A stretch of 8,468 nt of DNA, from NCBI GenBank assembly GCA_947465275.1, contig CANIAI010000084.1, forward strand, positions 1-8,468, read 5' to 3'. The notes beneath the pieces are model-generated. The model saw only the letters and a list, made by a program, of their open reading frames with translations, made no database searches and was not told the DNA's origin. Below, piece after piece: positions 5,550-8,468 of this stretch. Source of the stretch: Acidobacteriota bacterium. Lineage in GTDB: Bacteria > Acidobacteriota > Vicinamibacteria > Vicinamibacterales > UBA2999. Each line of letters begins with the position of its first letter. Position 1 is the stretch's first letter. A program made the translations under genes and the position numbers.

Positions 5550-7388
5550 GTGCGTCCAGGCGAATTCGTCATCCTTCCGCTCGCCACGGTCGTGGCCCTG
5601 ACCGCGTGGTCCATGGGCCACTCTGCCGGGTGGCTCCTGCTCGTCGCAGCGGCCGGACTCTATCTCGTGCTCCGCGCAGCCCGGCTCTGGATGCAGCGGC
5701 TCGAGCGGGAACGGCAGCGGCACGAGCAGGCGGCCGAGCTGCACCTCGCCACCATCGAGGCGCTCGCCCTCGCGATCGACGCCAAGGACCACACCGCCCA
5801 GAACCACATCCGCCGCGTCCAGTTCTATGCGTCCGAACTGGCGCGTGAAGCCGGGGTGCCTCCGGAGGAATGTCAGGGCATCAGGACGGCCGCCCTGCTG
5901 CACGACATCGGAAAGCTGGCGGTGCCCGAGCACATCCTCACGAAGCCAGGCACCCTCACGCCGGATGAATGGCGGAAGGTGAGGAGCCACCCGCAAATCG
6001 GGGCGGACATCCTGGCGGCCATCCCGTTCCCGTCTCCGGTGTCGCCGCTCGTCCGCAGCCATCACGAGCGGTGGGACGGGCTCGGGTATCCCGACGGCCT
6101 CAAGGGCGACGCCATTCCGCTGGGCGCCCGCATTCTCGCAATCGCCGACCACTACGACTCACTGGTGTCGCAGCGTACCTACCGGGCGGCCCTCACGCCC
6201 GAGGCCGCGATCGACGTGCTGAAGCTCGAATCGGGCAAGGCGCTCGACCCGAGGCTGGTGGAGCTGTTCACCCGGTTGACGCCGCGTCTGCACACGCGCT
6301 CGACCGGCGCTGGCAGCCCGCTGCCAGCGAGTCAGGGGTCACACGGCGAGGCACTCCCGGCGGTCTTCGACGACATCGCACTGGCTCACCGCGAGATGTA
6401 CGCGCTGTATGAAATCGCCCAGACGATGGGCACGAGCCTCGGCGTCTCGGACACGATGGCGCTCATCGCCTCGAAACTGGCTCCCCTCGTGCCGTTCTCC
6501 ACCTGCGCGCTGTTCCTCGCCAGCGGCGCGCCCCACTCGATGCAGTGCCGCTTCGCGACCGGCGTGGATGCCGAACTGCTCGCCGGCCTGTCGACACGCG
6601 GCGGCCAGGGACTCGCCGGATGGGTGGCCCGGAACCGCAGGCCGCTGGTGAACGCGCGCCCGAGCGCGGAGCTCGAGGCTTCCGGCCTCGACCCGCAGAC
6701 GTCGCTCGAATCAGCACTCGTCTGCCCCCTGCTCTTCGGGCAGCACCTGATTGGTGCGGTCGCCGTCTACCACGTGGCCCCCGGCTTCTATGGCGACGAT
6801 CACCGGCGGCTCCTCGAGCGGGTCTGCGAACAGGCCGGCGCGGTGATTCACAACGCGATCATCTTCGAGCGCACGCAGGAAGATTCGCTGACGGATCCGC
6901 TCACGAGCCTGCCGAACACCCGGTTCATGGCGACCCACCTGACACGGGAACTGGCGCGCGCGGCGCGGCTGAAGTCTGAGATTTCGCTCCTCCTGGTCGA
7001 CGTCGACGGGTTCAAGGCCATCAACGACACTTACGGCCATCACGTCGGTGACCGCGCCCTGCGGGAGGTCGCCCGCGTGCTGCGAACGGCCATCCGGCCG
7101 TACGACGTCTGCGTGCGGTATGCGGGTGACGAGTTCGTCGTCATCCTCCCCGGCTTTGGTGCCGACGAGGCCGAGAACAAGCGCCGCGAGTTGCAGGAGG
7201 CCGTTGATGCGACGGTGATCGACGGGGGCACCGGCATCCCGATTCCGGTGGGCGTCAGTGTTGGGGCGGCGGTCTTCCCACGCGACGGCGAGAGCTACGA
7301 AAGCCTGCTCACGACGGCGGACAGCCGCATGTACGTCGACAAGGCCCAGCGGAAGCGGGCGCAGATCGAGCGCCAGAGCATCGCCTGA
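5550..7388 (+). CDS. Membrane-anchored HD-GYP / GAF / GGDEF cyclic di-GMP protein
   Basis: The 612-residue product starts with two hydrophobic segments (6-20 and 28-42) and a short basic coiled region (44-65). HD-GYP phosphodiesterase domain, about 66-245: HIRRV (86-90), HDIGK (118-122), SHPQIG (146-151), HHERWDGLGYPDGLKG (171-186) and IADHYDS (198-204), so the metal ligands and GYP motif are present. GAF-like sensor, about 280-440. GGDEF domain, 445-605: DPLTSLPN (449-456), DVDGFKAINDTYGH (484-497) and signature AGDEF (525-529) with an inhibitory-site RPYD (516-519) five residues upstream. AGDEF variants can be active, so the protein may both make and break c-di-GMP. HD-GYP first and GGDEF last reverses the common order. 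GTG at 5550 is the first in-frame start, but no ribosome site precedes it; ATG at 5613 would delete the first hydrophobic segment. Confidence 0.9.
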   Translation: MRPGEFVILPLATVVALTAWSMGHSAGWLLLVAAAGLYLVLRAARLWMQRLERERQRHEQAAELHLATIEALALAIDAKDHTAQNHIRRVQFYASELAREAGVPPEECQGIRTAALLHDIGKLAVPEHILTKPGTLTPDEWRKVRSHPQIGADILAAIPFPSPVSPLVRSHHERWDGLGYPDGLKGDAIPLGARILAIADHYDSLVSQRTYRAALTPEAAIDVLKLESGKALDPRLVELFTRLTPRLHTRSTGAGSPLPASQGSHGEALPAVFDDIALAHREMYALYEIAQTMGTSLGVSDTMALIASKLAPLVPFSTCALFLASGAPHSMQCRFATGVDAELLAGLSTRGGQGLAGWVARNRRPLVNARPSAELEASGLDPQTSLESALVCPLLFGQHLIGAVAVYHVAPGFYGDDHRRLLERVCEQAGAVIHNAIIFERTQEDSLTDPLTSLPNTRFMATHLTRELARAARLKSEISLLLVDVDGFKAINDTYGHHVGDRALREVARVLRTAIRPYDVCVRYAGDEFVVILPGFGADEAENKRRELQEAVDATVIDGGTGIPIPVGVSVGAAVFPRDGESYESLLTTADSRMYVDKAQRKRAQIERQSIA

Positions 7389-7403
7389 GGCCCGCCGGGG
7401 CCT
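7388..7403 (+). terminator. Short perfect hairpin after the HD-GYP gene
   Basis: AGGCCC (7388-7393) pairs with GGGCCT (7398-7403) around GCCG, beginning on the last base of the stop codon. No T-run follows directly; GATTTT comes at 7425-7430. It may be a weak or attenuating terminator before the oxidoreductase. Confidence 0.35.
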
Positions 7404-7442
7404 GAAGGAAACGCCAGCCCGTCCGATTTTCCTGATACCGTC

Positions 7443-8180
7443 GTGTCGCTCGTGTCCACCCTGCTCACAGCCCCGCTTGCCGGCGTCACCCCGATGACGC
7501 CGCGTTCACGGCTGCTCGAATTCGACGTCTCTTCCCGCGATTTCACCTTCGAGGCGGGACAGGCGGTGACGATCACGCCTCGGGCGACGGGACTTCGGCG
7601 CACCTACTCCATCGCCTGCTCACCGGAGCGGCTGGCGCGGACCGGGCGGCTGGAACTGCTGGTCGGCGTGACGAAGCCCGAGGACCTTTCGTGGGCGGTG
7701 CCGGGCACACTGGTCGATATCGAAGGTCCGATGGGGCAGTTCACCTTCGCAGCCCCGCCATCGGGCGGAGCGGTGCTCTTCATCGCGGGAGGCACGGGGA
7801 TCGCCCCGCTGCGCTCGATGCTCGATCAGGCGCTTCGGCTCGGTCCGGGGCTCCGGCCGGGACCCAGGGTCGCCCTGTTGTACAGCGCGCGCCGCAGCGA
7901 TGAGTTCGCCTTCATCGATGAACTGCGGACGCTCGTGGACGCCGGGCGTCTTGAACTCCACCAGACGGTCACGCGCGACGACAGCGAAAGCTGGCAGGGC
8001 CGGCGTGGCCGCATCGGCCGCAACGAGTTCGTCTCGCTGTTGCACGAGCCGGCGTCAACCCTCTGCCTGGTCTGCGGTCCTGGCGAGATGGTGGCGGAGG
8101 CGGTGGGGACCCTGCGGGAGCTCGGTGTGCCGGACGCGCTGATCCGCACCGAGCAGTGGGGACGGCCGACCACAGGGTAA
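7443..8180 (+). CDS. Ferredoxin-NADP reductase-type FAD/NAD(P)H oxidoreductase
   Basis: The 245-residue protein shows the two-domain ferredoxin reductase fold. The FAD-binding barrel (about 5-100) contains RTYS (53-56) and GPMGQF (95-100). The nucleotide domain contains AGGTGIAP (115-122), CGPGEM (211-216) and a terminal EQW (237-239). It would pass electrons between NAD(P)H and an unknown partner through bound FAD in the cytosol. There is no Cys cluster for a 2Fe-2S centre, so a separate carrier protein is expected, and none is in the window. The GTG at 7443 is used because the barrel begins within 10 residues; a second GTG at 7452 is equally possible, and no clear ribosome site is present. 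It lies 54 bases after the c-di-GMP gene on the same strand, so weak co-transcription is possible. The physiological substrate is not readable from sequence. Confidence 0.85.
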   Translation: MSLVSTLLTAPLAGVTPMTPRSRLLEFDVSSRDFTFEAGQAVTITPRATGLRRTYSIACSPERLARTGRLELLVGVTKPEDLSWAVPGTLVDIEGPMGQFTFAAPPSGGAVLFIAGGTGIAPLRSMLDQALRLGPGLRPGPRVALLYSARRSDEFAFIDELRTLVDAGRLELHQTVTRDDSESWQGRRGRIGRNEFVSLLHEPASTLCLVCGPGEMVAEAVGTLRELGVPDALIRTEQWGRPTTG

Positions 8181-8205
8181 GCGCCGGCCGTGCGCCGGCG
8201 GCGCT
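8180..8205. terminator. Hairpin between convergent genes, candidate bidirectional terminator
   Basis: GCCGGC (8183-8188) pairs with GCCGGC (8194-8199) around CGTGC, and AGC (8180-8182) can pair with GCT (8203-8205) across a three-base bulge. It fills the gap between the oxidoreductase stop and the BON-protein stop. No T-tract is present on either side. Confidence 0.45.
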
Positions 8206-8468
8206 CACTGTCCTTCGGGCAGCACCTGCAGCGCGTCCTTGACGTCGCTCACGCCGCCGACGCGACGTGCCAGCGCCACCGCCTGCGCCTTCTCCGCCTG
8301 GCTCTTCACCCGTCCGGAGAGCGTGACGACGCCCTTGAAGGTGTCGACGTCGATGCGCAGGCCGCCGACGGCCGGGTCGTTCAGCATGGCGGTCTTCACA
8401 CGCGTGGTGATGGTGGTGTCGTCGATGGTCTCACCGACGGTCTTGCCACAGGCGGTCAGCGGCAGGGC
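8205..8468 (-). CDS. BON-domain lipoprotein, partial (N-terminus beyond the right edge)
   Basis: The frame is open to the right edge, giving 87 residues. It enters with ALPLTACGKT, where LTAC is a lipobox, so the Cys would be the lipidated first residue of the mature protein and the missing part is most of a signal peptide. The rest is a BON domain: TTRVKTAMLND, a central FKGVVTLSGRVKS, and QAVALARRVGGVSDVKD. BON proteins such as OsmY are periplasmic or membrane-bound and bind envelope surfaces; they are often linked to osmotic or envelope stress. An internal GTG at 8399 would drop the lipobox and is not the true start. The stop at 8205 shares its last base with the hairpin that faces the oxidoreductase. 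No neighbour on its strand is visible. Confidence 0.85.
   Translation of the reverse strand, partial: ALPLTACGKTVGETIDDTTITTRVKTAMLNDPAVGGLRIDVDTFKGVVTLSGRVKSQAEKAQAVALARRVGGVSDVKDALQVLPEGQ

Overview
The window is GC-rich (roughly two thirds G+C), densely coded bacterial DNA. There are six protein genes, four of them complete and long (DHS-like enzyme, sigma-54 activator, subtilase, c-di-GMP protein) plus a complete oxidoreductase and a truncated gene at each edge, and two very short ORFs that may also be genes. The mix of a subtilisin-like protease with 'DNIVWST' tryptophan repeats, a sigma-54 activator, a bacterial deoxyhypusine-synthase homologue and an HD-GYP/GGDEF protein fits an environmental Acidobacteriota-type genome, possibly Vicinamibacteria. 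That placement is an inference from gene style, not from a marker gene.

Left part (1-1489, minus strand): a deoxyhypusine synthase-like enzyme is followed 17 bases later by a DUF5615 PIN-like protein that runs off the left edge. A 153-base divergent gap separates them from the plus-strand genes.

Centre (1643-7388, plus strand): first comes a sigma-54 activator with a winged-helix-like N-terminus, an AAA+ domain with intact GAFTGA, and a Fis-type HTH. A 252-base gap follows, holding a terminator-like hairpin, a perfect 6-9-6 dyad and a GGCA-N8-TTGC element that resembles a sigma-54 promoter. Next is a secreted S8 protease of 707 residues whose C-terminus carries nearly identical 13-residue repeats. 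Two tandem micro-ORFs follow, encoding MKTRITIIWLP and MKNRITIIWLPVAVL. After a strong GC hairpin comes a membrane-anchored HD-GYP-GAF-GGDEF protein predicted to act on cyclic di-GMP.

Right part: a compact FAD/NAD(P)H oxidoreductase (7443-8180, plus strand) converges across a hairpin on a BON-domain lipoprotein (8205 to the right edge, minus strand) whose 5' end is cut off.

Working model (inference): the activator may switch on the protease / micro-ORF / c-di-GMP cluster, giving an envelope or secretion module. The least explained element is the pair of micro-ORFs. Their differences are mostly silent, which points to selection on the peptide.
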